A DNA stretch of 64,000 bases from Flectonema sp. DT1601 (lineage: Eukaryota; Euglenozoa; Diplonemea; Diplonemida; Diplonemidae), in contig OZ025826.1 in NCBI GenBank assembly GCA_964019425.1, positions 434,001-498,000 of the forward strand, given 5' to 3'. The number at the start of each line of letters is the position of its first letter. Within the stretch, counting starts at the first letter, position 1. Below are positions 8,601-20,589 of this stretch, piece after piece. The position numbers were made by a program, and so were the translations under genes. Under the pieces are notes generated by a model. The model was given only the letters and a program-made list of their open reading frames with translations, had not been told where the DNA came from and searched no databases.

Positions 8601-11600
8601 TACGAGTCTTCGTCTTCTCAGGGACTGACACCATCGACTGACTCATCGACTCTGTTTTGGAAACTGTACGACTCTGATGGCAGTCATCCTTCTGTAATTG
8701 GTACGTATGCAATCGCAACAGCCATGTTTTATGCGATGTTCCCTCAGTCTTCGTACCCTAGTTGGCAGGACACTTGGTACAAGCATTGTATGTTTTGATT
8801 TGTTTTTATTATTACAAAAAGAGAGAATCCACTCGGCGGAGATATTTTAAAATAATAAAACACCATCAGCTTCGGTAAACATCGACGACGCCAAAATGAT
8901 CTCACAGTTTGGATTCGAAACAAGTAGTTCTCAGATAGAGCAGGTAGATCCAGCGATAAAACAATTATGGGGACACTACACTACTAGTTCTAACAGCCAA
9001 CAGATTTGGGTAATTAGAGCACCAGCATTGTTGTGTCTTCACAATGTGTTTATCGGAACTTGTGCCGAACTTGTTGTGTCGGCTAGTGGAGTAGTTGAGT
9101 GTCCTCAGTACCAGATGAGTGTTGTTTCAGTCACACAATTTGCTGCTGAAATAACATGGAACAACACAGACGTATTCTCATCGCCTGCTGTGTGTGGACC
9201 TAACATCTCTGTCACCTCAGTACCTACTGGAGTACCTGTTGCTACAAATGCGCCTCCCGTCACTTTGGCTCCTATACCAGTTGTCACATCGCCACCGGTT
9301 GTCACATCGCCTCCGGTTGTCACATCGCCTCCAGTTGTCACATCGCCACCTGTTGTCACATCGCCTCCGGTTGTCACTTCGCCTCCGGTTGTCACATCGC
9401 CACCTGTTGTCACTTCGCCTCCTGTTGTCACTTCGCCTCCGGTTGTCACATCGCCTCCAGTAGTCACATCGCCACCTGTTGTCACATCGCTTCCAGTTGT
9501 CACATCGCCACCAGTTGTCACATCGCCTCCAGTTGTCACATCGCCACTTGTTGTCACATCGCCACCTGTTGTCACATCGCCACCTGTTGTCACATCGCCT
9601 CCGGTTGTCACTTCGCCTCCGGTTGTCACATCGCCACCTGTTGTCACTTCGCCTCCTGTTGTCACTTCGCCTCCGGTTGTCACATCGCCTCCAGTAGTCA
9701 CATCGCCACCTGTTGTCACATCGCTTCCAGTTGTCACATCGCCACCAGTTGTCACATCGCCTCCAGTTGTCACATCGCCACTTGTTGTCACATCGCCACC
9801 TGTTGTCACATCGCCACCTGTTGTCACATCGCCACCAGTTGTCACATCGCCACCAGTTGTCACATCGCCTCCTGTTGTCACATCGCCTCCTGTTGTCACA
9901 TCGCCACCAGTTGTCACATCGCCACCAGTTGTCACATCGCCTCCAGTTGTCACATCACCTCCGGTTGTCACATCGCCACCTGTTGTCACATCGCCTCCTG
10001 TTGTTACATGGCCTCCGGTTGTCACATCGCCACCAGTTGTCACATCGCCTCCGGTTGTCACAACGCCTCCGGTTGTCACATCGCCTCCAGTTGTCACATC
10101 GCCTCCGGTTGTCACTTCGGCTGATGTGAGCGTGTTCTTCATCGGCAACTCGTACACGCAAGCAAACGACATGATTTTTGAATTTCAGAAAGTTGCTCAA
10201 AGCAGGATGCCTGGGACAACTGTGACGGTGGCTCAGAACGTAGTAGGCGCTAGAGACATTGCGAATGCAGCTTTTGATGGAAACCTGTTGGCGCATTTAA
10301 GGGGAGGAGTGAAGTATGATTTCATAGTACTGCAAGACCAGTCCATTACGGGAGGTTTAACACGAAACTCAGGATTGGCCGGACGAAGGCTAGGTGAAGA
10401 CAGTGTGAAGAATGTATTCTCTCCGATTGCAAAAGACATGGGGGCGACTTTAGTTTTTTACCAAACCTGGGGTAGGCGTAATAACGAGGGGAACACTTGG
10501 GGATTTACAGATTTCCTATCCATGGAACGCTCTCTGGAGGATGGTTACGCCACGTATGCTGACATTGCCATTCGTGAGGGGTGTGCGGAGACGATGATTT
10601 CGCGTGCTGGGCTGCTATTCAAAAAGATCTACGAGTCTTCGTCTTCTCAGGGACTGACACCATCGACTGACTCATCGACTCTGTTTTGGAAACTGTACGA
10701 CTCTGATGGCAGTCATCCTTCTGTAATTGGTACGTATGCAATCGCAACAGCCATGTTTTATGCGATGTTCCCTCAGTCTTCGTACCCTGGTTGGCAGGAC
10801 ACTTGGTACAAGCATTGTATGTTTTGATTTGTTTTTATTATTACAAAAAGAGAGAATCCACTCGGCGGAGATATTTTAAAATAATAAAACACCATCAGCT
10901 TCGGTAAACATCGACGACGCCAAAATGATCTCACAGTTTGGATTCGAAACAAGTAGTTCTCAGATAGAGCAGGTAGATCCAGCGATAAAACAATTATGGG
11001 GACACTACACTACTAGTTCTAACAGCCAACAGATTTGGGTAATCAGAGCACCAGCATTGTTGTGTCTTCACAATGTGTTTATCGGAACTTGTGCCGAACT
11101 TGTTGTGTCGGCTAGTGGAGTAGTTGAGTGTCCTCAGTACCAGATGAGTGTTGTTTCAGTCACACAATTTGCTGCCGAAATAACATGGAACAACACAGAC
11201 GTATTCTCATCGCCTGCTGTGTGTGGACCTAACATCTCTGTCACCTCAGTACCTACTGGAGTACCTGTTGCTACAAATGCGCCTCCCGTCACTTTGGCTC
11301 CTATACCAGTTGTCACATCGCCACCTGTTGTCACATCGCCTCCGGTTGTCACATCGCCACCTGTTGTCACATCGCCTCCGGTTGTCACATCGCCTCCAGT
11401 TGTCACATCGCCACCTGTTGTCACATCGCCTCCGGTTGTCACATCGCCACCTGTTGTCACATCGCCTCCTGTTGTTACATCGCCACCTGTTGTCACATCG
11501 CCTCCTGTTGTTACATCGCCACCTGTTGTCACATCGCCTCCAGTTGTCACATCGCCACCAGTTGCCACATCACCTCCGGTTGTCACATCGCCTCCAGTTG

Positions 11601-12604
11601 TTACATCGCCACCAGTTGCCACATCACCTCCGGTTGTCACATCGCCTCCAGTTGTCACATCGCCACCAGTTGCCACATCACCTCCGGTTGTCACATCGCC
11701 ACCTGTTGTCACATCGCCTCCTGTTGTTACATCGCCACCTGTTGTCACATCGCCTCCTGTTGTTACATCGCCACCTGTTGTCACATCGCCTCCAGTTGTC
11801 ACATCGCCACCAGTTGCCACATCACCTCCGGTTGTCACATCGCCTCCAGTTGTTACATCGCCACCAGTTGCCACATCACCTCCGGTTGTCACATCGCCTC
11901 CAGTTGTCACATCGCCACCAGTTGCCACATCACCTCCGGTTGTCACATCGCCACCAGTTGTCACATCGCCTCCGGTTGTCACTTCGCCTCCAGTTGTCAC
12001 ATCGCCACCTGTTGTCACATCGCCACCAGTTGCCACATCACCTCCGGTTGTCACTTCGCCTCCAGTTGTCACATCGCCACCAGTTGCCACATCACCTCCG
12101 GTTGTCACTTCGCCTCCTGTTGTCACATCGCCACCAGTTGCCACATCACCTCCGGTTGTCACTGCGCCACCAGTTGTCACTTCTCCACCGGTTGTCACTT
12201 CTCCACCGATTGTCACATCGCCTCCAGTTGTCACTTCTCCACCAGTTGTCACATCGCCACCAGTTGTAACTTCGCCACCGGTCACTTCGCCACCAGTTGT
12301 CACATCGGCACCGGTTGTCACATCGCCTCCTGTTGTCACTCCAGCACCACTACCAGTTGTCCCACCGGCTGCAGTACCAATTAACATTTCGCCTCCAGTA
12401 CCAGTTTTGACTTCGCCACCAGTTGTCACTTTGCCTCCAGTACCGGTTGTCACGTTGCCAGCTGTTGTCACCTCGGCTCCGGAGTTTAGTGTCCCTGAAA
12501 GTGATAACAACACTTTGAGTACCGGGGCTATTATTGGAATTGTTTCCGGCGTCTCATCCGTAGCTGTCGCCGGTGTCATAATTTTGTTAATGAAGTGTGG
12601 ATAA
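5693..12604 (+). CDS. Array gene 1: triple SGNH-hydrolase surface protein with PPVVTS stalks
   Basis: Exons 5693-6434, 6517-8787, 8870-10816 and 10899-12604; introns are 82 nt each, GTATGT to CATCAG, all phase 1; predicted protein 2221 residues. Signal peptide at residues 1-15. First SGNH domain at 17-247: GNSYT with Ser26 (block I), VGGRD (block II Gly58), VLQDQS with Gln87 in the block III position, and DGSH with Asp211/His214 (block V). Then comes a ~115-residue module (four Cys, one NNT glycosylation site), a PPVVTS stalk and SGNH 2. Exon 3 repeats this with SGNH 3. Exon 4 has module, stalk and one TM helix (GAIIGIVSGVSSVAVAGVII). Family knowledge: SGNH enzymes cut or move ester groups, often on glycans. 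The tail is cut to LLMKCG by AAA to TAA relative to paralogs. Exons 2 and 3 are near-identical. Exon 1 is a mosaic: NNLASEFQ of one type, SITGGLTRNSG of another. Domain call is firm; splicing and function are inferred. Confidence 0.75.
6924..8090 (+). repeat. 18-nt coding minisatellite, gene 1 exon 2
   Basis: About 65 tandem units of GTTGTCACATCGCCTCCG, encoding PPVVTS, with silent third-base changes (CCA, CCT, CCG) and a few replacements (SLPVVTS, SPLVVTS, TWPPVVT, TTPPVVT). A longer higher-order period is visible: the block containing the SLPVVT and SPLVVT variants occurs three times, so the array grew by duplicating multi-unit blocks. Confidence 0.95.
9277..10119 (+). repeat. 18-nt coding minisatellite, gene 1 exon 3
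   Basis: About 47 PPVVTS units. The ends are the same as in exon 2, but fewer higher-order blocks are present (two SLPVVT/SPLVVT blocks, not three). So the exon was duplicated and then one copy changed length. Confidence 0.95.
11306..12330 (+). repeat. 18-nt coding minisatellite, gene 1 exon 4
   Basis: About 55 units, mostly PPVVTS with a regular PPVATS variant roughly every third unit. The 3' end decays into TAPPVVT, SPPIVTS, SPPVTS (a one-codon deletion) and APLPVVPPA before the membrane segment. Confidence 0.93.
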
Positions 12605-12730
12605 CAATCCTTATGTGACCTTCAAAAGAATCTTTTAAAAAGGTTTTCAGAGGAGCTGTCTGAGGCTCCTGCAATGCCAGCATACCATTCGAATGTAGTT
12701 TAGTTTCCATCCTTTTTAAAATTTATCATT

Positions 12731-12762
12731 GAAGCTTGACATTATATCATGTCTTCAATGTT
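12731..12762 (+). promoter_or_regulatory. 3' palindrome of gene 1
   Basis: The arms CATTGAAG...CTTCAATG surround GACATTATATCATGTC, itself a palindrome with one mismatch. The stem is offset only by a CTT bulge. It lies just after the tail remnant and is repeated after the stop of nearly every array gene, so it is likely a transcribed 3' hairpin (termination, processing or stability), though a DNA role is possible. Confidence 0.6.
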
Positions 12763-14960
12763 CCTAAGTCTTTAATTGACTCTAGTTGTGTGGCTTTTGT
12801 CACTTAGTACTGACGTACAGCTTCTCTCTCCTTCTCGATATTTATTTGTCGGAGAAACTTTTGTGTGCAGATACGAACTCAAGTCAGTTTATTCTTTTTG
12901 TTTAATTAATCGTTGGATTGCTGAAATATTTGTTTTCTTCGTCACAAAAAGATCTTTTTTTTGATTTTTTTTTTAAATTATTTTTGAATTTTCTTTTTTT
13001 TGATAAAAATGCACAAGTTTTTTCACTAACGAACAACCAACGTCTTTGATGCCTTCTGTTTGATCATCAAGAAAGTTGATATTTCCATATGGTGAGGGAC
13101 TTTGCTTCAGTGTGAATGTTGTTGTCTGTCTTCTGATATTCATCGAAGACGAAAGGGATCGTTGACGTGATAAATAATGTAATCCCTATTTCCCTCTCTA
13201 TTTTTTCTATCTCCCTTTTTTTTTATTTTGTTTATTTTTGATAATAATTTCTCACAATAAGTTTTATCTCTAATACCATCACATCACATCACACCGCCCT
13301 CCTCCTGCTGGTTTGTAGGACGTCGCTCGTGTGTCAAGACGGGTAGTCGGTAATCTAATTGATAAGATATGATATTGAAACAAGTTGGGTCGTTGACTGT
13401 GAACCGTTTTGTCCACACTTTTCTTAAAGCAAGTTGTGTGTTTATAATCTGGCGCAGTTGTGACCATAAACTGATTGTCGTTGTATCTGATTCTTTTGTT
13501 TCCATTTCTTGTTGAGTAATATGGCTGTGTGATACTTTTATAAAGCTTTCTGTAGGCCCACAGTACCATTGTAATGCCTTGGACAACTGAGGATAAACGA
13601 TCCTCGGTACTGTTACAGGGGTTTCTATTTTCTTTTGTGGTATGTAGGCATATGGAACATATGGTCGTATTGTGAAGCAAGATGTTGAATATGGATAAAA
13701 AAGATTTCTTTTTACCTTCCCCCCGCCATCCACTCCCAGATTGTTTCTCTTTTATTTTTTTTCAACTTGTACGCCTCTGGGCAAGGTAGGAACTGTGAAT
13801 CGATCACTTCCAACCAAAGCTATAAAACTCCAATCAGTCACGATTGGTTCCTTACTAATGCGTGTTACCCAGACCCCTCGTAGTCATCAGTTCTGTATTT
13901 TGATAACTAACTAATGGAATGAAGTCCCTTATACTGATAAAAAGGGACAAGTAGTATAAGATTAAGGTCTTAAACTACATATTCTATTACCCTTTGATGT
14001 TAGGAACCTGCGGAAATGAATGCTATTCTTTTGCTTTTCTCTATTTTTTTATTCTCACTTTTTTATACTAAAATTAATAATGCTAACTAACTTCGGTCCG
14101 GCGCAGTTACGACCATAAACTGACTGTCATCTTTCCTGATTCTTTTGTTTTCATTTCTTGCTGAGTGATATGGCTATGTGCTGCCCAATTTTTTGTGGTA
14201 CTTTTCTAAAGCTTTCTGAGCCCACGATACAATTATAATGCTTTGGACAACTGGGGGGGTGAACGATCCTCGCTACTGTTCCGGGGGTTTCTATTTCCTT
14301 TCGTGGAGTGGGGACATGTGGCACATGTGGTCGTATTGCAAAGAAAGATGTATATGGAAGATAGAAGATTTATTATTTTTTTTTTTCACTTTCCCACTCC
14401 CAGATCATTTCTCTTTTATATTTTTTACTGATGCGGGCTACCAAATCCCTTCATAGTCCTCAGTTTGTATTATTTTAACTTACTAACTTTTTAATCTTAA
14501 CCCGAAACCCACTTGTTTGTCGTTCTACGACATTTTGTAATTTTTTTTGGTTGACTCATACCTTATTACTAATTAACGTTTTGTTGTCCTACGAATTTTT
14601 GCATGAAAATTATTATTAATATTATTATATTTTTTTTTTAATTGTGACAACCGTTAGTACTAACTTCCAGCCGAAGCTATGAAACTACAATCTTCGCGAT
14701 TGGGCTTTTGGTCCGGCGCAGTTACGACCATAAACTGACTGTCATCTTACCTGATCCTTTTGGTTTTCATTTCTTGCTATATGATACGGCTATGTGCTGC
14801 CCAATTTTTTGTGGTACTTTTCTAAAGCTTTTCGGTAAGCCCACAGTACAATTATAATGCTTTGGACATGTGGCACATGTGGTCGTATTATAACTCCCAG
14901 ATTATTTCTCTTTTATTTTCTTCAGTTGTTTACAACCTGTTAGCCTCTGGGCAAGGTGGA

Positions 14961-14985
14961 GGCTGGAAGTCGATCACTTCCAGCC
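14961..14985. repeat. Perfect 10-bp hairpin upstream of gene 2
   Basis: GGCTGGAAGT and ACTTCCAGCC form a perfect stem around the loop CGATC. The same hairpin is found at 20182-20206 and 26307-26331, always ~360-410 bp before the ATG and only in genes 2, 3 and 4. Confidence 0.7.
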
Positions 14986-15368
14986 GATACTATGAAACTA
15001 CAATCTTCGCGATTGGGTCCTTACTGATGCGGGCTACCCAGACCCCTCGTAGTCATCGGTTAACTAAATATTTTAATTTAATGCACATTTTTATATGCAT
15101 TCATATTCTAACTTAATTATCCAGTCCCTGCCTTCAAAAAGAAGGAACATAGTATTCAGAATGTAACTGGCACTAATGTTCTTTTTGTTAGCAATTTCCC
15201 CTCTTCTTGACCAAAGGAATTGGCACCTCCCTAATAATTCTCTCACTTTTTATTTTATATTTGCGGTGAGTTTTAGACCCTCCTGCGAATACGATGTCTG
15301 TTATTTTAGTAACTTTTTATTTCGAGTAGTTAATAGTTGTATAATTGTCCCCTTCTAGTTTTCAAGAA

Positions 15369-17919
15369 ATGTTACGGCAATTCAGTTTTCTTCTGCTGTC
15401 GCTGATTGTGGGAGCCGATGTGAGCGTGTTCTTCATCGGCAACTCGTACACGCAATTCAACGAGATGATTTTCGAATTTCAGAAAGTTGCTCAAAGCAGG
15501 ATGCCTGGGACAACTGTGACGGTGGCTCAGAACGTAGTAGGCGCTAGAGACATTGCGAATGCAGCTTTTGATGGAAACCTGTTGGCGCATTTAAGGGGAG
15601 GAGTGAAGTATGATTTCATAGTACTGCAAGACCAGTCCATTACGGGAGGTTTAACACGAAACTCAGGATTGCCCGGACGAAGGCTAGGTGAAGACAGTGT
15701 GAAGAATGTATTCTCTCCGATTGCAAAAGACATGGGGGCGACTTTAGTTTTTTACCAAACCTGGGGTAGGCGTAATGACGAGGGGAACACTTGGGGATTT
15801 ACAGATTTCCTATCCATGGAACGCTCTCTGGAGGATGGTTACGCCACGTATGCTGACATTGCCAGACGTGAGGGGTGTGCGGAGACGATGATTTCCCGTG
15901 CTGGGCTGCTATTCAAAAAGATCTACGAGTCTTCGTCTTCTCAGGGACTGACACCATCGACTGACTCATCGACTCTGTTTTGGAAATTATACTTATCTGA
16001 TGGCAGTCATCCTTCTGTAATTGGTACGTATGCAATCGCAACAGCCATGTTTTATGCGATGTTCCCTCAGTCTTCGTACCCTGGTTGGCAGGACACTTGG
16101 TACAAGCATTGTATGTTTTGATTTGTTTTTATTATTACAAAAAGAGAGAATCCACTCGGCGGAGATATTTTAAAATAATAAAACACCATCAGCTTCGGTA
16201 AACATCGACGACGCCAAAATGATCTCACAGTTTGGATTCGAAACAAGTAGTTCTCAGATAGAGCAGGTAGATCCAGCGATAAAACAATTATGGGGACACT
16301 ACACTACTAGTTCTAACAGCCAACAGATTTGGGTAATTAGAGCACCAGCATTGTTGTGTCTTCACAATGTGTTTATCGGAACTTGTGCCGAACTTGTTGT
16401 GTCGGCTAGTGGAGTAGTTGAGTGTCCTCAGTACCAGATGAGTGTTGTTTCAGTCACACAATTTGCTGCTGAAATAACATGGAACAACACAGACGTATTC
16501 TCATCGCCTGCTGTGTGTGGACCTAACATCTCTGTCACCTCAGTACCTACTGGAGTACCTGTTGCTACAAATGCGCCTCCCGTCACTTTGGCTCCTATAC
16601 CAGTTGTCACATCGCCACCAGTTGTCACTCCGCCTCCGGTTGTCACATCGCCACCTGTTGTCACATCGCCTCCGGTTGTCACATCGCCACCAGTTGTCAC
16701 TTCGCCTCCTGTTGTCACATCGCCTCCTGTTGTCACATCGCCTCCTGTTGTCACATCGCCACCAGTTGTCACATCGCCTCCGGTTGTCACATCGCCACCA
16801 GTTGTCACTTCGCCTCCGGTTGTCACATCGCCACCAGTTGTCACTTCGCCTCCTGTTGTCACATCGCCTCCTGTTGTCACATCGCCTCCTGTTGTCACAT
16901 CGCCTCCGGTTGTCACATCGCCACCTGTTGTTACATCGCCTCCGGTTGTCACATCGCCACCAGTTGTCACATCGCCACCTGTTGTCACATCGCCACCTGT
17001 TGTCACATCGCCACCTGTTGTCACATCGCCACCTGTTGTCACTTCGCCTCCGGTTGTCACATCGCCACCAGTTGTCACATCGCCTCCTGTTGTCACATCG
17101 CCTCCGGTTGTCACATCGCCACCAGTTGTCACATCGCCTCCTGTTGTCACTTCGCCTCCTGTTGTCACATCGCCACCAGTTGTCACATCGCCTCCGGTTG
17201 TCACATCGCCACCTGTTGTCACATCGCCACCTGTTGTCACTTCGCCTCCGGTTGTCACATCGCCACCAGTTGTCACATCACCTCCGGTTGTCACATCGCC
17301 TCCGGTTGTCACATCACCTCCGGTTGTCACATCGCCACCAGTTGTTACTTCGCCTCCGGTTGTCACATCGCCTCCTGTTGTCACATCGCCTCCGGTTGTC
17401 ACATCGCCACCTGTTGTCACATCGCCTCCGGTTGTCACATCGCCTCCGGTTGTCACATCGCCTCCTGTTGTCACATCGCCTCCGGTTGTCACATCGCCTC
17501 CTGTTGTCACATCGCCACCAGTTGTTACTTCGCCTCCGGTTGTCACATCGCCTCCGGTTGTCACATCGCCTCCGGTTATCACATCGCCACCAGTTGTCAC
17601 TTCGCCTCCGGTTATCACATCGCCACCAGTTGTCACTTCGCCTCCGGTTATCACATCGCCACCAGTTGTCACTTCGCCTCCGGTTGTCACTTCGGCTCCG
17701 GAGTTTAGTGTCCCTGAAAGTGATAACAACACTTTGAGTACCGGGGCTATTATTGGAATTGTTTTCGGCGTCTTATTCGTAGCTGTCGCCGTTGTCATAT
17801 TGTTAATGAAGTGCAGAAAACAATCCTTGTCCCTCTCTAAAAAAGATCTTTCAAGTACATTCTCAAAGGAGCTGTCTGAGGTTACTCCAATGCCAGCATA
17901 CCATTCGAATGTAGTTTAG
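15369..17919 (+). CDS. Array gene 2: single SGNH surface protein with PPVVTS stalk
   Basis: Exons 15369-16110 and 16193-17919, intron 82 nt, phase 1; predicted 822 residues. Signal peptide [15 protein letters not shown], then the SGNH domain with GNSYT, VVGARD (Gly59 replaced by Ala), VLQDQS and LSDGSH. The variable patches read FNEMIFEF, SITGGLTRNSGLPGRRLG and NDEGNTWGF. The four-Cys module carries the NVFIGT loop. The stalk is ~60 PPVVTS units with PPVITS variants at the 3' end. The membrane helix is GAIIGIVFGVLFVAVAVVIL, and the tail is complete (KCRKQSLSLSKKDLSS..., ending YHSNVV). Exon 1 appears identical to that of gene 3, pointing to very recent duplication or conversion. Confidence 0.8.
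16600..17694 (+). repeat. 18-nt coding minisatellite, gene 2
   Basis: About 60 units encoding PPVVTS. It is more uniform at protein level than in gene 1; most variation is silent. Three PPVITS units mark the 3' end, as in gene 3. Confidence 0.95.
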
Positions 17920-20589
17920 TTTCCATCCTTTTCTAAATTTATCATTGAAGCTTGACATTATATCATGTCTTCAATGTTCCTAAGTCTTTAATTGACTCTA
18001 GTTGTGTGGCTTTTGTCACTTAGTACTGACGTACAGCTTCTCTCTCCTTCTCGATATTTATTTGTCGGAGAAACTTTTGTGTGCAGATACGAACTCAAGT
18101 CAGTTTATTCTTTTTGTTTAATTAATCGTTGGATTGCTGAAATATTTGTTTTCTTCGTCACAAAAAGATCTTTTTTTTGATTTTTTTTTTAAATTATTTT
18201 TGAATTTTCTTTTTTTTGATAAAAATGCACAAGTTTTTTCACTAACGAACAACCAACGTCTTTGATGCCTTCTGTTTGATCATCAAGAAAGTTGATATTT
18301 CCATATGGTGAGGGACTTTGCTTCAGTGTGAATGTTGTTGTCTGTCTTCTGATATTCATCGAAGACGAAAGGGATCGTTGACGTGATAAATAATGTAATC
18401 CCTATTTCCCTCTCTATTTTTTCTATCTCCCTTTTTTTTTATTTTGTTTATTTTTGATAATAATTTCTCACAATAAGTTTTATCTCTAATACCATCACAT
18501 CACATCACATCACACCGCCCTCCTCCTGCTGGTTTGTAGGACGTCGCTCGTGTGTCAAGACGGGTAGTCGGTAATCTAATTGATAAGATATGATATTGAA
18601 ACAAGTTGGGTCGTTGACTGTGAACCGTTTTGTCCACACTTTTCTTAAAGCAAGTTGTGTGTTTATAATCTGGCGCAGTTGTGACCATAAACTGATTGTC
18701 GTTGTATCTGATTCTTTTGTTTCCATTTCTTGTTGAGTAATATGGCTGTGTGATACTTTTATAAAGCTTTCTGTAGGCCCACAGTACCATTGTAATGCCT
18801 TGGACAACTGAGGATAAATGATCCTCGGTACTGTTACAGGGGTTTCTATTTTCTTTTGTGGTATGTAGGCATATGGAACATATGGTCGTATTGTGAAGCA
18901 AGATGTTGAATATGGATAAAAAAGATTTCTTTTTACCTTCCCCCCGCCATCCACTCCCAGATTGTTTCTCTTTTATTTTTTTTCAACTTGTACGCCTCTG
19001 GGCAAGGTAGGAACTGTGAATCGATCACTTCCAACCAAAGCTATAAAACTCCAATCAGTCACGATTGGTTCCTTACTAATGCGTGTTACCCAGACCCCTC
19101 GTAGTCATCAGTTCTGTATTTTGATAACTAACTAATGGAATGAAGTCCCTTATACTGATAAAAAGGGACAAGTAGTATAAGATTAAGGTCTTAAACTACA
19201 TATTCTATTACCCTTTGATGTTAGGAACCTGCGGAAATGAATGCTATTCTTTTGCTTTTCTCTATTTTTTTATTCTCACTTTTTTATACTAAAATTAATA
19301 ATGCTAACTAACTTCGGTCCGGCGCAGTTACGACCATAAACTGACTGTCATCTTTCCTGATTCTTTTGTTTTCATTTCTTGCTGAGTGATATGGCTATGT
19401 GCTGCCCAATTTTTTGTGGTACTTTTCTAAAGCTTTCTGAGCCCACGATACAATTATAATGCTTTGGACAACTGGGGGGGTGAACGATCCTCGCTACTGT
19501 TCCGGGGGTTTCTATTTCCTTTCGTGGAGTGGGGACATGTGGCACATGTGGTCGTATTGCAAAGAAAGATGTATATGGAAGATAGAAGATTTATTATTTT
19601 TTTTTTTCACTTTCCCACTCCCAGATCATTTCTCTTTTATATTTTTTACTGATGCGGGCTACCAAATCCCTTCATAGTCCTCAGTTTGTATTATTTTAAC
19701 TTACTAACTTTTTAATCTTAACCCGAAACCCACTTGTTTGTCGTTCTACGACATTTTGTAATTTTTTTTGGTTGACTCATACCTTATTACTAATTAACGT
19801 TTTGTTGTCCTACGAATTTTTGCATGAAAATTATTATTAATATTATTATATTTTTTTTTTAATTGTGACAACCGTTAGTACTAACTTCCAGCCGAAGCTA
19901 TGAAACTACAATCTTCGCGATTGGGCTTTTGGTCCGGCGCAGTTACGACCATAAACTGACTGTCATCTTACCTGATCCTTTTGGTTTTCATTTCTTGCTA
20001 TATGATACGGCTATGTGCTGCCCAATTTTTTGTGGTACTTTTCTAAAGCTTTTCGGTAAGCCCACAGTACAATTATAATGCTTTGGACATGTGGCACATG
20101 TGGTCGTATTATAACTCCCAGATTATTTCTCTTTTATTTTCTTCAGTTGTTTACAACCTGTTAGCCTCTGGGCAAGGTGGAGGCTGGAAGTCGATCACTT
20201 CCAGCCGATACTATGAAACTACAATCTTCGCGATTGGGTCCTTACTGATGCGGGCTACCCAGACCCCTCGTAGTCATCGGTTAACTAAATATTTTAATTT
20301 AATGCACATTTTTATATGCATTCATATTCTAACTTAATTATCCAGTCCCTGCCTTCAAAAAGAAGGAACATAGTATTCAGAATGTAACTGGCACTAATGT
20401 TCTTTTTGTTAGCAATTTCCCCTCTTCTTGACCAAAGGAATTGGCACCTCCCTAATAATTCTCTCACTTTTTATTTTATATTTGCGGTGAGTTTTAGACC
20501 CTCCTGCGAATACGATGTCTGTTATTTTAGTAACTTTTTATTTCGAGTAGTTAATAGTTGTATAATTGTCCCCTTCTAGTTTTCAAGAA
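17920..20589. other. Spacer and upstream region of gene 3, near-identical copy of 12.7-15.37 kb
   Basis: It matches the gene 1-2 spacer almost base for base at an offset of ~5.22 kb. Visible differences are one extra CATCA unit near 18490 and rare single-base changes (for example GATAAATGATCC at ~18813 for GATAAACGATCC). It contains the same three diverged element copies and the same hairpin (20182-20206). No gene seen. Confidence 0.6.
17943..17976 (+). promoter_or_regulatory. 3' palindrome of gene 2
   Basis: CATTGAAG-CTT-GACATTATATCATGTC-TTCAATG, starting 24 nt after the stop codon. Confidence 0.6.

Larger units (their letters stand above)
12605..15368. other. Spacer and upstream region of gene 2 (type B module)
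   Basis: 12605-12702 is the decayed remainder of the gene 1 tail: after the nonsense codon it still matches paralog tails (GAGCTGTCTGAGGCTCCTGC, CATACCATTCGAATG). Next come the 3' palindrome and the CATCA/CCGCCC block (~13276-13420). Then there are three diverged copies of a GGCGCAGTTRYGACCATAAA element at ~13451, ~14100 and ~14713, with matching downstream parts. A perfect hairpin lies at 14961-14985. The GACCACAAGCGAGTC segment of gene 1's upstream region is absent; only the last ~80 bp before the ATG are shared. No gene seen. Confidence 0.55.

Noticed and set aside
13284-13733. Minus-strand open frame of 149 codons, repeated near 18505 and 25035
   Set aside because: It spans spacer DNA that is near-identical for other reasons, runs through the CATCA microsatellite, has no recognisable domain, and only a short part is open in other spacers.
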